The notes below the pieces were generated by a model. The model was not told the DNA's origin. It made no database searches and saw nothing but the letters and a program-made list of their open reading frames with translations. DNA of 64,000 bases from Mytilinidion resinicola. Taxonomy: Eukaryota; Ascomycota; Dothideomycetes; Mytilinidiales; Mytilinidiaceae. The position numbers and the translations under genes are program-made. The stretch spans positions 1,126,407 to 1,190,406 of the forward strand of contig NW_022985447.1 in the NCBI RefSeq assembly GCF_010093595.1. Direction: 5' to 3'. Positions 33,054-44,881 of the stretch are shown in pieces (position 1 is the first letter of the stretch; each line of letters starts with the position of its first letter).

Positions 33054-35102
33054 ATGGGTGCGCTTCCCTTCGTGCGGCCGCCGCAAGGCAGAGACATTGC
33101 CCCATATCGCTCGCTGCAAGCGGACACGTCTCGCAATGCACTGAAACCATGACTGACACTTTATTCATAGCTCCTCCCAAGAAACAGCAGCAGAAACTGT
33201 CCCTGGGGGACTTTCTGACCGACCAAGGTATGCGCCAACTTCCCCAACCGACATGACGTCCTTGACTAAAGATGTTCAGCTCTGGGATCATGGGCCGATG
33301 AGATGGAAGATATGCCTCTTGGCAGTAAGTTACCTCCATGCGCATCCTCTGCCGATCAATACTGACAATTCGCAGCTTCAGGTACTGAGCCTAAGAAAAT
33401 ACTTTTGGTGGCGCCAAATTTTTCGAAAATCTCGCTCACATTTTTTAATAGCTCAGACAACTGGATATGGCGGAGGCCGACCAACCTTCGGTTCCGCTGG
33501 CGGATACGCAGACCGTGGCTTTGCCAGTATGTGCCGACAAAGTTTCTGCCAAGGCTGGCTTTTCTCAACAATCGTCTGACACAACTTTAGGCACTAATGA
33601 CCGCAACTACGCCGTCCGTGAAGCGCTGCCTCTCCCCACGAAACCCCCATATACCGCCCATCTTGGCAACCTTTCCTTCGATGCTACCGAGGGCGATATC
33701 ACCGACTTCTTCAGTGGATGTGAGGTGACAAATGTCCGCATCGTGGAGGACAAAATGGAGAGGAAGCCGAAAGGCTTTGGATATGTCGAGTTCGGATCTC
33801 TTGACGGCCTGAAAAAGGCTTTGGAGCTAAACGGCACGCAATTCCAGGGTAGAAATATCCGAATCAGCGTCGCTGAGCCTCGTAAGCCTGTCACGGATCA
33901 AGGAAGAAAGTTTGCTAACATGTAGCATAGCCAAGGACCGCGAGGGACAACGCGAAATCACCGACTGGACTCGCAAAGGACCGTTGCCTGACCTCCCTGG
34001 TGGAAATCGCCGAGTATCTGAGCGAACTGGCGGCGGATATCAGCGCAATTTTGGCGACGGCGGCTCTGACAACGGCAGCGAGCGTGGCGGAGACCGTAGG
34101 CGTCCCGCCTTCGAAAGCGATGGCAAAGTCCGTGACTTCAGCAACTGGGAGCGGAAAGGCCCCTTGTCCCCTGTTCCACCTACTGGCGGCATGAGAGAGG
34201 GCGGCCGTGTTCGAAGCAACGATGGAGGACCTCGTCCAGAGCGACGACAGTCTCCAGGATGGGGAGAAGGCCGATCCAATGACGGCTCACGCCCACCGCG
34301 CCGCGAGTTCGCTGACCGCCCGGCATACGACCGACAACCTACCGCACCTGAACTTGACAACCAGTGGCGAACCAAGATGAGGCCAGATGCACCAGCCAAG
34401 TCGCCCACCGCGACCCCCGATGCGAGCGTACCGTCGTCTCCTGCACCCTCGCACGCAGCCCCTGCGACGCGTCCGAGGTTGAACTTGGCCAAGCGTACTG
34501 TCTCGGAATCAGACCCTGCTCCAACTTCCGCATCCTCCACCGACTCTAAGCCTAATCCTTTCGGTGCTGCCAAGCCGATTGACACTGCCAAAAAAGAGAA
34601 GGAGATTGAAGAGAAGCACCTGCTTGCTATCCGCGAGAAGAAGGAGAAAGACGAAAAAGCACGTGAAGAGAAGAGGGCCAGGGATGCTGCCGCGAGAGCC
34701 GCCGAGAAGGAAAAGGATGCGGGCGCTCAAACTCCCACAAGCCCGAAGGAGCCCTCGAAAGAGGTTAAGGAGAATGGTGAAGATAAGCCAGCGGCCCGAA
34801 ATTACGAAATTCTACGACGCATTGATGACGAAAACGGCGAGACTGACGAACTCGAAGATGACGCTGTTGATGCCCCTGCCAACGGCAACATCGTCGACGA
34901 CAAGGCTGTGAAGCCCAAGGAAGTCGTTCGTAACCCGCCGAAAGCCGAGACTGGCGCCTGGAGACGAAAGTCTGGCGCGCCCGCCACCTCTAATGAATCT
35001 GCCACTCAGGGCATGGAAGACGACGGCTGGAGTACTGTTCCCCAGAAATCTGGCAAGGGACGAAGGGGCGGCCCGCAAGGATCTCGTGCCATTGCCTCCT
35101 AG
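33054..35102 (+). CDS. TIF3: Eukaryotic translation initiation factor 4B (eIF4B/Tif3/Sce3)
   Basis: Exon 1 (33054-33057) holds only ATG plus one base. Exons 33171-33227, 33280-33324, 33452-33526, 33591-33881 and 33931-35102 complete 547 residues. The spliced N-terminus reads APPKKQQQKLSLGDFLTDQ then SWADEMEDMPLG, diagnostic for fungal eIF4B. An RRM follows (YTAHLGNLSFD, RNP1 KGFGYVEF), then Arg/Gly-rich repeats of the form DW.RKGPLPDLP / NWERKGPLSPVP, then a long Lys/Glu-rich charged region. eIF4B stimulates the eIF4A RNA helicase and 40S recruitment in the cytosol. A 6-nt microexon at 33376-33381 (cttcag, flanked by AG and GT) could add two residues without changing frame. Confidence 0.93.
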
Positions 35103-37310
35103 ACGAGCAGGCCGCATCTCTCTCAATCTCGTGTCGTGGGGACTGTTATCTTCTTTTCTATAATGGACGAGTGTACGGTGCATGGGAATGGGATGCTTAT
35201 GTCGCCTTCTGCAGTATTTCTAGGCGGGGAAAAAACTCTCGTCTGGCTGTACCTGGTGGGGGGTTGGTATGCTTGTCACTTCTACACATTCCATGCAGAC
35301 TCTTCTTGTCGTCTGAACCCCCTTTTTGCTGCGCTTTTGCTTGCCTTGGCCGGATGATACAGCAGTGTTTTTGCATGGTGGTGGCTCTCGGGTTTCCAAC
35401 GAACTGACTCAATCCTGTGTTCCTGAACTCGCTTTACGAAGAACGGCAAGAAGAGAGAGGAGAGGGGGGCGGGTAAGTCTTCATGTACGTTTTGGAACGG
35501 GCGCTGGGAGCAGAAAATGGTGGGGTGTCCGGTCCCGCCGCGACGCTACACAAAAGTTTACAGATTCCTCTTTTTTTCTTTTAGTTTTCTCATTTGGACT
35601 TGGTTAGTGCTGGGAATGGGGACTCTGGGGCATCTGCATTAGGCCGACGCTGGAGTCTTTTCTTCTCGATATACCTTTTACTGAGTGTCTGTGTGTGTGG
35701 GTGTTTAATAATTTTTTTCTAAACTCCCTACTCTGAAACGATTGAAGATGATGAGGCGTGGTGTATGGTGTGGTGTCATGGTATCCCCTGCTCTCTGCTT
35801 TTGTGCACCCTGCGTTTTGGCCTTTTTCCTTCTCTTTTCTTGTCTGTGGTTCTTCACGACTCTGAAAAGTTTAGGGGTCCTCGGTCACCCTGTTTCTTCG
35901 CTATCGCTTGTTGGCAGACGTAACCCTTTGCCAGGGCGGTTGGGGGGGGGGCTGAGATTAGATTTCTGTGCAGCGTGTCTGGCGTGTATTTAGTTTGAAT
36001 AAGAGATGTTTATGGTCTAGATTGCGGTGGATGGCTTGCTTGCTTGTTGTGTGCGTGAGGGAATCTGATTTTCAAGGCTGTTATGATGTTGGAGGAGTGT
36101 TTTAGATGTCTGGAGCCTGCGACTGCTGGGGCTTTGTAGAGATTAGGGAGGGATGGAGGGCTTGAGTTTGGGCGATGGAGGAGGGGTTTAGAGAATGCGG
36201 ATGGGACGGTGATGGGAGTAATGGGAGTAATGGGAGTAATGTAAGAATTAGATGTTGAGTTACTGAAAGAGGCGTAAGCGGGTAGAGAGAATAGGAGAGT
36301 ATAGGACTATAGAAAGGGTGAGCTAGAGACACGTTTTGTAAGAACTTGTAGAAGGTGTGTCAAGCCTCTTAGTCCCTTTTCGAACGATCATATATTACAG
36401 GGTGGGAAGAGTGTAGCGTCGGAACTTCAGAACGATAAAATCTTAAGAGCTGTACCATGTAGACTAGTGCTAATTGAATTCACAGAAGTATAAGCAACAG
36501 TCGCGCTCAATATATAGACTAATTACAGAGGCCCACTGGGTATACAACTTGTAGGAGCATCCGGTGTTCTAGCGCGGTATCAATCCACTATATTAGAAGT
36601 AGAAAGGGGATAATAGTGGAAAGTAACACCTTGCGGTACCATGCTTTTAGCGGACTAAGCCACACTGGGCGTAAAAAAAGTGGTACACTCATTAAGCACT
36701 CTGTCTCTTATATACACCTGTCTGCCACTGCTTAGGGCGCTTGAACAAGCTTCAAAGGTAAAGGGCTTCTATCTTGTTTAGACTCCTAAAAATGCATTAA
36801 GGTAGCTCAAGCAGTGACAGACAGGTGTATACACAGGACAGCTTGTTGTAGAACTAGAGTGTTACCTTTTCTACCGGATGCGCCTAAAGGCTGTGGAATC
36901 ACGTGTTTGATGTTGGAGTTGTACAGAGTTCTGATTGGACCGCCGGACAGCAAACACCGCACCTTGTGTTAACGACAGCGCTTCCACCACACGCGAGTCA
37001 TCGACACAACACCAAGTGGACCATGCTTAGAACCATAGAACAGGTGTGCCTGTCATACGTTTACGCCGCCGTCTTGTTGGTATAAGACCATCTGCCTCCT
37101 TCACGTAGGGCCCACTACTCTCGCTGTTTCTCCTCTAGCCCCAAGACACTACCCGCTCCCCATACCACGCCAGGCTGGCAATTGATGCAAAGGCACTAAC
37201 GATGAGGCATACGCTTCTGCTGAACAGCAGAGTGTCGTTGACGTCTCGCATAATCCTGGAAGACAGTGCCTTAGCGTATCCGTGGAGCTGGGTTCTACCA
37301 AGGCGTCAAC
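35103..37310. other. Intergenic, including AT-rich relic sequence
   Basis: The first ~1 kb is the eIF4B 3' flank (T-rich). A (gggagtaat)x3 microsatellite lies at about 36210-36240. From 36360 to 36900 the composition turns AT-rich with a hairpin-forming inverted repeat (listed separately). No credible gene was seen. Confidence 0.5.
36711..36831. repeat. Inverted repeat, 23-bp arms, ~75-bp spacer (MITE-like)
   Basis: The left arm 36711-36733 (tatacacctgtctgccactg...) and the right arm 36809-36831 (...cagtgacagacaggtgtata) are reverse complements with one mismatch. Weaker inverted similarity continues outside (gtaacacc near 36630; gtgttacctttt near 36860), suggesting a larger degenerate element of about 250 bp. 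Confidence 0.65.
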
Positions 37311-38843
37311 ATGGTGTCTCCGGTTCCAGTCACGCCTAAGCCGCATATATTCAACCCAGCCAGGGGAAAGAAGAGGAAGCGCACACAAAAAGAGAAAACT
37401 CCCGAGGAAATTTACGTGGAGTTGGAGGAACAGGAAAACACGGACTCTTCGTGGTCAGGCATCACCGATGATGAGGAGGAGCTGGATGGAGAAGAACGGA
37501 AGAGGAGATCGAAGAGGAGCCAGCTAGAATGCGGCATTTGGCAATACCACATGGTATTCCAAAGAAAAACGGGCCCCCCCCCTTCCAGACTTACACCTCA
37601 AGAACCAGAAGAGCAAAGATCGGAAACCCAGAATAGAACTTCAAAACCGAGCGAGGGGCGCCGCCGCTCCTCTAGACACGAACCTCATTCGCGCGATGCA
37701 GCTCCGACATGGCGAAAGATTCTACAAGATCGAGAAGCTGTAGATAAGCGTAAGCAAAACGCCAAGAAGATCACCCCAGAAATTTGGAAGTTTTACATGG
37801 AAACAAAAGCCAGTTTTGAAGAGTATGTCCAGGAAGAGTCCGAAAATAGGGGCCTTTGGGGTCGCCACACAATCATCGACCACTGCAAAAATTACATCAG
37901 ACTGCTGCCTCTGCGAGGGGTAACTGCTAGCGCTCTTTGGCAGAGTAAGGACGCACTCAAGTACTTGTGTAGCAGTAAGACAAAGGAATTTTCGAGACTC
38001 CAGGCCAGCTGGGACCTCGAGATCACTGCTCAAGTGGAGCAGACCATATTCGAAGATGACCTAGAAGACTCAGAGGAGTCGGAGGAGTCCTCTTCGGAGG
38101 TGCCCACGCCAACCATACCATTAGGACCCACTAGACGTGCTGCCGACTTTGTTGATCTTACTATCGATACTCCTGATGTCAAGGACGAAGAGGTCGATGT
38201 CAACAAGCACACTGTCCATGAGATACAATGCCATGAAGGATCAGCCCCCGAAGAAGAAGGCTGCGATGGGGATGCCTACCAAGTAGACGCTGACAGTCCA
38301 TCAAACACAGTCATCAACCCTGCGCACTCAGAGATGGACCAAGAGACGCCACCCAACGCTGACGAATCCGACGATGAGCTCTATCGGCCTCCCCCTCCAG
38401 TTGAAAACGTCCTTTCGAGGAACGCGTTAAGATCAAGCGCAGCCCACAGCCGGAATGTTGATCCTGGTTCTGGAGCGGCCGCTGAAATCAACTCAACCGA
38501 CCCAATACTACAGCCAAACTCAAAAGATTCAGACGAAAGCACCACGGTTGATCATGCTGGCGATGCTTCCGATGCTTGCATGGATGAGAGTTATCATGAT
38601 GAAGATGACCTCGATGAAGAAGAGGACGACGAGGGACCTGTCGGGCTCAGCGGACGACGACATATGTCCTCGGAGATTGCTCAATATGACTCCCATGATG
38701 TGCCTCGGGCTACTACTTCAGATGATGACATGCAAGGCATAACAGCCAGTACAATATCCCAATGTGCACCCAAGCAATTTCCTTTCCAGTTCACGGAACT
38801 GAGCTGCTCATGCTCCAGCCTGAGCTGTGGCTGTGCTAGGTGA
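37311..38843 (+). CDS. Acidic nuclear-type protein of unknown family
   Basis: A 510-residue single-exon ORF. The basic N-terminus contains a likely nuclear localisation signal (ARGKKRKRTQKEK). A middle helical region (ITPEIWKFYMETKASFEEY; YIRLLPLRGVTASALWQSKD) is the only part that looks folded. A valine/leucine core flanked by acids, ADFVDLTIDTPD, fits the shape of a SUMO-interacting motif. The C-terminal half is disordered and strongly acidic (DEDDLDEEEDDEG), ending in a Cys-rich tail (CSCSSLSCGCAR). I do not recognise the family. A chromatin-related role is only suggested by composition. The long open frame makes it likely to be coding. Confidence 0.65.
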   Translation: MVSPVPVTPKPHIFNPARGKKRKRTQKEKTPEEIYVELEEQENTDSSWSGITDDEEELDGEERKRRSKRSQLECGIWQYHMVFQRKTGPPPSRLTPQEPEEQRSETQNRTSKPSEGRRRSSRHEPHSRDAAPTWRKILQDREAVDKRKQNAKKITPEIWKFYMETKASFEEYVQEESENRGLWGRHTIIDHCKNYIRLLPLRGVTASALWQSKDALKYLCSSKTKEFSRLQASWDLEITAQVEQTIFEDDLEDSEESEESSSEVPTPTIPLGPTRRAADFVDLTIDTPDVKDEEVDVNKHTVHEIQCHEGSAPEEEGCDGDAYQVDADSPSNTVINPAHSEMDQETPPNADESDDELYRPPPPVENVLSRNALRSSAAHSRNVDPGSGAAAEINSTDPILQPNSKDSDESTTVDHAGDASDACMDESYHDEDDLDEEEDDEGPVGLSGRRHMSSEIAQYDSHDVPRATTSDDDMQGITASTISQCAPKQFPFQFTELSCSCSSLSCGCAR

Positions 38844-39554
38844 GCGCATCCTGAGCTGAGACTGAGCAGCTTGTTGGAACCCAGTTTTGGGCCCTGTTGA
38901 ATACTGGGAGTGTTGAGACTGTAATAAGTAGATACTGTATAGTCTTAGCGGAGATCGAATGACACCCAGAGAGCCGGAGTCGATGTAACCATGCTCAGTA
39001 ACATACCTTAACACCATCATTGTGTTCATAACCAGGTTGCCACCCATAACGTCTCAAACCAGATGCTACCAGCGAGGAAAATGGAAGTAGTTCGTATGTC
39101 AGGCAATCCCGGTGGCTTGCAGACGATGCATTTCGCATTAGGGGAAAGTGTGTTGATTGAGGTAGCCATGCCAGTTGTTATGGGAAGTGAATTTTATATA
39201 GAAGAGGCCTAATGGTGCAATAGTGAACTGGAATCGCTGGTGGAGCTGCCCAAGGAGGCGTAGGGTCAATACTTACACAACCGAAGCTATCACCGGACCT
39301 AAAACAACTTTGCCAACTGCATAATCCAGCAGTGGTTGCGCTCAGACACATGCACATAAGCCAAGGATTATGCAAGGCGGTGCCTGTGGCGCCGTTCCAG
39401 GTATAAGGGGCCCAGTTTGTGGCTCCACCATACATCTTCTAAGTCGCCACATGAGGTCAGGCTAAATTCAATCCCACGCGCAATGGGGCCCAATAACAGT
39501 CACCCGACTTGGAGCGTAGCTTCGCTTTAGCTCATCTACTCTGCAGGCAGTCAC
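38844..39554. other. Intergenic
   Basis: A TGAGC/GAGCTG-rich patch overlaps and follows the 3' end of the preceding gene (38800-38880). A minus-strand ORF at 39178-39435 has many Trp/Cys residues but no recognisable domain. Nothing else was seen. Confidence 0.4.
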
Positions 39555-39750
39555 GTTCCTAAGACGGCACGTTCTTAAGACAGCATGTTCCTAAGACAGC
39601 ATGCTCTTAAGACGGCCATAGTCCTAAGACAGCGACAGTCTTAAAACGGTAGCATCTCAAGACAAGGACGTTCTCCAGACACTCACGCTCTTAAGATAAG
39701 CCCATCTTGAGACAGTTGTATTCTCAAGATAGACATGCTCGCAAGACGGT
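39555..39750. repeat. Degenerate 16-18-bp tandem array, about 12 units
   Basis: Successive units share the core gttcttaagacagcat: gttcctaagacggcac, gttcttaagacagcat, gttcctaagacagcat, gctcttaagacggccata, gtcctaagacagcgaca and so on, ending gctcgcaagacggt. Unit length varies between 15 and 18 bp, so it is not a coding repeat. Divergence increases from left to right. Confidence 0.85.
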
Positions 39751-40009
39751 ATTGCTTACTACGGGTCTAAATTCTCACTACATTTCTCCACCATGGCTGC
39801 TTGTCGGAGCTCCTAATTGCAGCAGATATACCGCGCAAATTATGATCCAGCATTCATAAAAGATCTGCACCGGCCCCTTTAATAGATGAAACGCCTCATC
39901 TCAATGTGTCCCATCAGAGTTGCTTTAGGGCGATACATCAGGGCAGCGGAATAGATGCGGTTAGGAGCCTTCCGAGCACTAGACGTTCCATCAGCCTCGG
40001 CGTATCTAG

Positions 40010-43000
40010 CTAACGACTCCAATACCACACCAAGCTATCCACAACAGCCTCGGGGTCATCTATCTTGTTCAAGTCAACTCCGCGTTCCTGCATCACATAC
40101 TCACATGACTTCTGATGGAGCAAACGCCCTTCTTCCGAGTCGAGATCCAACCGAGTGAGAATGCTAGCTAGTTTCCATGAACTCCTAGCTGCAGAAGGTT
40201 TCGAATGCGACTTGCCAAGATTTGGAGGTGTATCCCAGATGTCAAGCGATCTGCGCAAAAACCTTCTAGAGGGTAGGTTAGTTCTACCTGAAGGATTCGG
40301 CGCCTGAGGGATTTCTTACTCTGCTTCAACGAGATCTCCCCCATCAAACCCGGCTACTGCTAAAATACTTCCGATCTTGTGGCACGAATCCGCCACCCAA
40401 TGGTGGTTGTTCCCAAGGTCGGTGGTGTAAAGCTCAAGGACTTGCTGATGAAGCTCAAGTGACTCGGAGTATCTCCCCTGCCGAAAATACACATTTCCAA
40501 GGGAATAGAGTGCACCACCTCTATTTTCGTTATTTTCTCCACACCTCTCCAGCAAAGCTCTGCAAAGAATGTCCTCAGCTTTGGCGAGATCTCCTTTCCA
40601 AAGAAAGCAAGCTCCTTTGCACTGCAGGAAGTCTCCTAAGACAGAACTTGTAGCAGATCCAGAAGCTTGGCCTAGCTCAATAGCTTTATCCAGGTACATT
40701 TCAGCGTCATCATACTTTTCCGCTCCAATGCAGGACATTCCAAGGTTCTCGTAGAGAATTGCCAGGTATGTATCCTCATGGCGTACGACATCGGGAAGCA
40801 ATGCGCTCTCGTAATGATCGATTGCTTTTTCGAAATTTTGGATTGCATTATCAGGTTTGTTTGTCTCTTGACACAATCGACCGTGATAGTAATAGATTTT
40901 GGAAAGGATTTTCCTATCGGTCGCTGGTTCATTTGCGGCAAGATCCTTTGCCTTCGAAAGAATCACACCGCAGGGCTCGTACCGACCGGTCTCATAATAG
41001 TAGCTGATTGCATCATCTTAGTATCTTTATCAAACGATGCGAATTCTGCTTACCCTGAAATCCGCCCTGAGAAATCTAATAGGTTATTCACGGCTGCCAC
41101 GGGTATGCCTTGGCCCGCTCGTTCGTACAAGACTTCCGCGTGGGATATATAGGTCTCCACAACCCTCCAGGCCTCTAAATGTTTCATTGAAAGATAATCA
41201 TCTTGGGGAATAACATGGTTGATCATCTGGATGACACTACAGCATACGTCGTGGAACCTCGTCCTACGGGCCCCAAGTTTTCGAAATGTTGCTGCTTGAA
41301 AGAATCGGTGCATTGATATGATATTATCCCGGACGTTGATGTTGATAAGCGACTGGTTCAACAGCAGCTCTGACGCGTTCAAGTATCTCAATGCATCTTC
41401 CAAAAAACTCGAGCACTGGGTTGTATGGCCGTAGTCCTTGAACAGATCGATGGGAATGGCATCGGGGTCAAGGAAAGTGAGGATGTCAAGAAGATTAGCT
41501 GCGTCTTGGCTCAACGTCCTCATGGATAACTCCCAAACATCGGCCAAAGTCTTACTGTAACCTGGGATTTCTTCTTGTTCCAGAGTATCTCTATTCTCGG
41601 AATATAACAGAAGGTACGCCGCGGGAAGACATCTTCTATTCCTCATGAAATATGCTGCTTGTCGAAGCCCGAGCGGAAATCCATCGAAATTCTCTGCAAT
41701 GGTTCTTACCGCATCCTTGTCCTCTTGAGTTGGCGATACAATATCTGTCAGAAGATGAAGAAGATAATTAGCGCCTTGGTCCACCGTGAATGGTTCGATG
41801 GATATTCCAGCCATCGCAAGGGAACCTCGTCCGGGATAAGAGTTTCTGCTAGTTATGATGATGGAACCGTGGTTTGAAGAAGGCCAATATGGGTTCAAGA
41901 GCGTTATGTCGTCTGCATTATCGAAGACGATCAAATAGTTGACGTCTGATAGACTTGTCAGTGGTGAGTGAAAACGCAAGACATGGCATAGACTCACCGA
42001 GGTGCGTAATCCAGTGCATAACAGCTTCACGACTATCGTCTGTATTTCCCCCTTCACTTGAGTGGCCTAACAGTCTTGCCAGCTGGACGACTTGACTGTC
42101 CAATTTTTCCTTTTTATCCGCATAGAGCCAAATGATGACTTTATACAAATCGTAATGTCGATAGAGATATTCTAGAGCGACAGTGGATTTCCCAAATCCT
42201 CCAAGGCCATGCAGGACGACACTAGCAAGCTTAGGATCTGTACTGTCCAATCTCCCGTTTGCTAGCTTCTCGTGGAGTACGGAGAGTTCCTCTTCGCGGT
42301 CGAAAAGCTGTCGCTACGCACACAGTTCTGAGTAAATCGGAAAGGGAGCTTCACTTCCATGGGCTGTACTGGCGGGGAGTTGGCCGAAGATTGTAGCATA
42401 TCGCGGATGATTTGATGCCTTGCCTGAGAAGACGTGAGCCCCGCTGTTTGTACCTGCAGTTCCAAGTGTTTTGTTTGACGCTTGATTTTTCTTTCCGCTT
42501 CAGCAAATTCAGTTTGGAAAGAGGGGCAGAAGATGGATCGAAGGGCATTCTCTAGTCCTCCTTAGTATGGCAACACTGCGCTGTCGGACAAGTAGGACAC
42601 CTACCTGTCGCACTATTGCGAAGAAATCTTATTGCATGCACTACGAACGAAAAAAACGCTAAACAGGTATTACAGATAGAGTCAGACAGCTCGGTATAGG
42701 ATGCCTCAGGAAACAGTCGGCACCAAGTTTCAAACAAAGGCAAATACTGAGATAGCGTTTCGAGCATGTTAAAAACCATTTCGTGGATCTGGGTGGGGCG
42801 AACACACATCTAGGCCTAGGTCAGTATAAGTACGAGATGCAGAATCATATGCTAGATTACCTCGATGATTAGCTGTGCACCACCCCACACAAGACCCGCA
42901 ATCTGCGGGTTTGATTGGACCATCGAGCCCACCACTCTTCCGAAAGACTGAATATGGGACATAATTGGGTGCAAGGCTACAATCACTTTACTTGACTTTC

Positions 43001-43597
43001 GTTTGCTGTAAGACTCTGTTAAAGCCCTCATCAGTTCATTGAACCGATCATTGCTTGTATTTGGCGCGAGTCCAGCTTGTTGGATATATTCCTATCTTCA
43101 GAGCCAAGCTTGGATAAAGATTTGTTTAGAGCAACCTGCCAAATAGTAGGTTGGGCTCCGTCATCCTGAGAGGGCTGAATCACCGTCAGAGGGATAGATG
43201 TCGGCCTCAGCTGCGGTTCCTTCCTCCAGAATTTTAATTTCCTTCGAGTACGCCTAATATTACCTGATCTTGATATCTGCTGAATTTCGCTAGAAGTACT
43301 GAAGCAGGCGCGAGGATTTGAGGTTTCGGATGGATGTTGATTTGTGGTATCAAGGGCGCTGATTATTGGAAGTGGGATTGTTGCCATCCTGAGCACAGCT
43401 TGATCATCGCTGAATGATGAACAAGAAGAGGATTTGTTAAGCTTGAATACGAGATTAGGAAGTAGTTGCTCATGAAATGCGATTTTAGGAACCTCCAAAA
43501 GAGAATCCGGCTGAGGATCTTTGTAGCCAGCAACGGATCGTATAAGACAAGTAAAAACCACTGAGTCAGGACAACAGCAACGCGGCTTAATTCCCAT
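40010..43597 (-). CDS. NB-ARC/TPR NLR-like protein (multi-exon)
   Basis: A series of minus-strand exons makes a typical fungal STAND protein. The N-terminal helical domain spans about 43600-42550 (QNPQIAGLVWGGAQLIIE-type motif, joined across 42860-42810 to MCVRPTQIHEMVFNML). NB-ARC follows: Walker A GLGGFGKST (about 42200), Walker B YLIVFDNADDITLL (after an intron whose GTGAGT donor lies near 41997), SIIITSRNS, GFPLGLRQAA and an MHD-like ISMHRFF. TPRs lie at 40966-40316 (HGRLCQETNKPDNAIQNFEK; GNVYFRQGRYSESLELH). The last exon (40258-40010) ends in the family's usual DSLVWYWSR. Such proteins act as intracellular non-self sensors. Exon limits near 43070-43135 are ambiguous: the frame must change between IWQVALNKSLSKLG and EYIQQAGLAPN through a ~44-nt intron or an indel. 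Otherwise intact. Confidence 0.8.
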
Positions 43598-44881
43598 GGC
43601 CTGAGGCGCCTGAAAGCTTTCGCTGATCGACCACAGTCATCTTGGCATATTGGTTGAGTTTTTCAGCCTTGTATGCATGCAACAAAAGAGTGGTATTGTG
43701 CACCAATGCAAGGCTAGATCTCTCTAGTATATATCCTATTGAATAGCAACTGCTCTATTTTGGAATTTCTTGTGAGGAGCACTGACTTAGCTTGTGTGAG
43801 GGCGACAAGATGGAATAAAGTAATCTCTTCCTAGGCTCGGGAGCTCAACGAAAATACAGATTTGAGGCTCCGAAAATTAAAGTAATGAAAACGGTGGCCT
43901 GAAGTTAGGCCACTCTTGCGTAGTTTCGTTTAACCGGTAAGGTAATTCCAGCAAAACAAAGTCTACGTTCACCAGGCTGACAAGCTGGACGAACCCCACG
44001 AATAGCCACTCTGAATCCACCATTCATCGATATTCCATGTCTGCACATACATCCTAAAACGGCGCGATACCCTCGTACCCCGCTCGGTGGCGATTCTGCC
44101 TTGTTCGAGAGCCATATTAATACGCCTTGCGCCTGCCATCCACATGGTTGCTTCGAGTGATGACGCGATTGGCGAGTGGGACTTTATGCATGTGCCCAAT
44201 AAATGACTAAACTCTGAAAGGAAGGCAGATAAGCTAGCAGATGGCCTTCTGTTAAGGCAGACGTCTCCTCGGCTCCACGTAGACTCTTCTGTTCTCATCA
44301 TCATTGTACTGGCACATTGATCCCAGAAGCCACCACAGCCTCACTTCCGTAATGACCACCACCGCTAATACATGCGCTGCTGCCTTGTGAGTAAGAAAGT
44401 CATGTTGGAAAATACAGCCACTGAATTCACCAGGAGGGCTAGCCCTACACGCGCCATGAGTACCACAGCAGTTCGGAATATCAAGATCCAACCATGGCGT
44501 CAATTCTGGCCTCCTAAGGCAGAAAATTTCTCGGAGGTCCAGCTCCAGAAAATGCCGTGGCTTGCGTGGAAGTCCGACGAGAACAACCTGAAGGACGCAC
44601 CATGGAGGGAATGGGTTCTCATGAACCAATCCGGAATTGCTCGAAGGGGATCTACAACCCATTTCTTGGAATTGGAAAAGCTCTGAGATAAGGGCTTGTC
44701 ATCAGTCTGAGAAGTCTGCACGATTTTGCACCTTGATGGAAAATTGTATCTCGAAGGAAACGAAGGGTTTACGACATCTGTCAAAGTCTGGATATGTATC
44801 TACATTGTTTTCCTCTCGTAGTAAATTGATTCGAGCTTTTGGAAAGCAATTTCCTGCAAACTAGCCAAAGTATTCCATATC
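43598..44881. other. Intergenic with small ORFs of uncertain status
   Basis: A plus-strand ORF of 104 codons (44372-44686; IQPWRQFWPPKAENFSEVQL) has ordinary composition but no known domain. Overlapping minus-strand ORFs are probably shadows. The first 350 bp are AT-rich promoter of the NLR. Confidence 0.4.

Noticed and set aside
39178..39435. Trp/Cys-containing minus-strand ORF
   Set aside because: No domain, no splice partners and no supporting context.
39555..39750. CRISPR-like array
   Set aside because: Units are 15-18 bp, contiguous without spacers, and the genome is eukaryotic.
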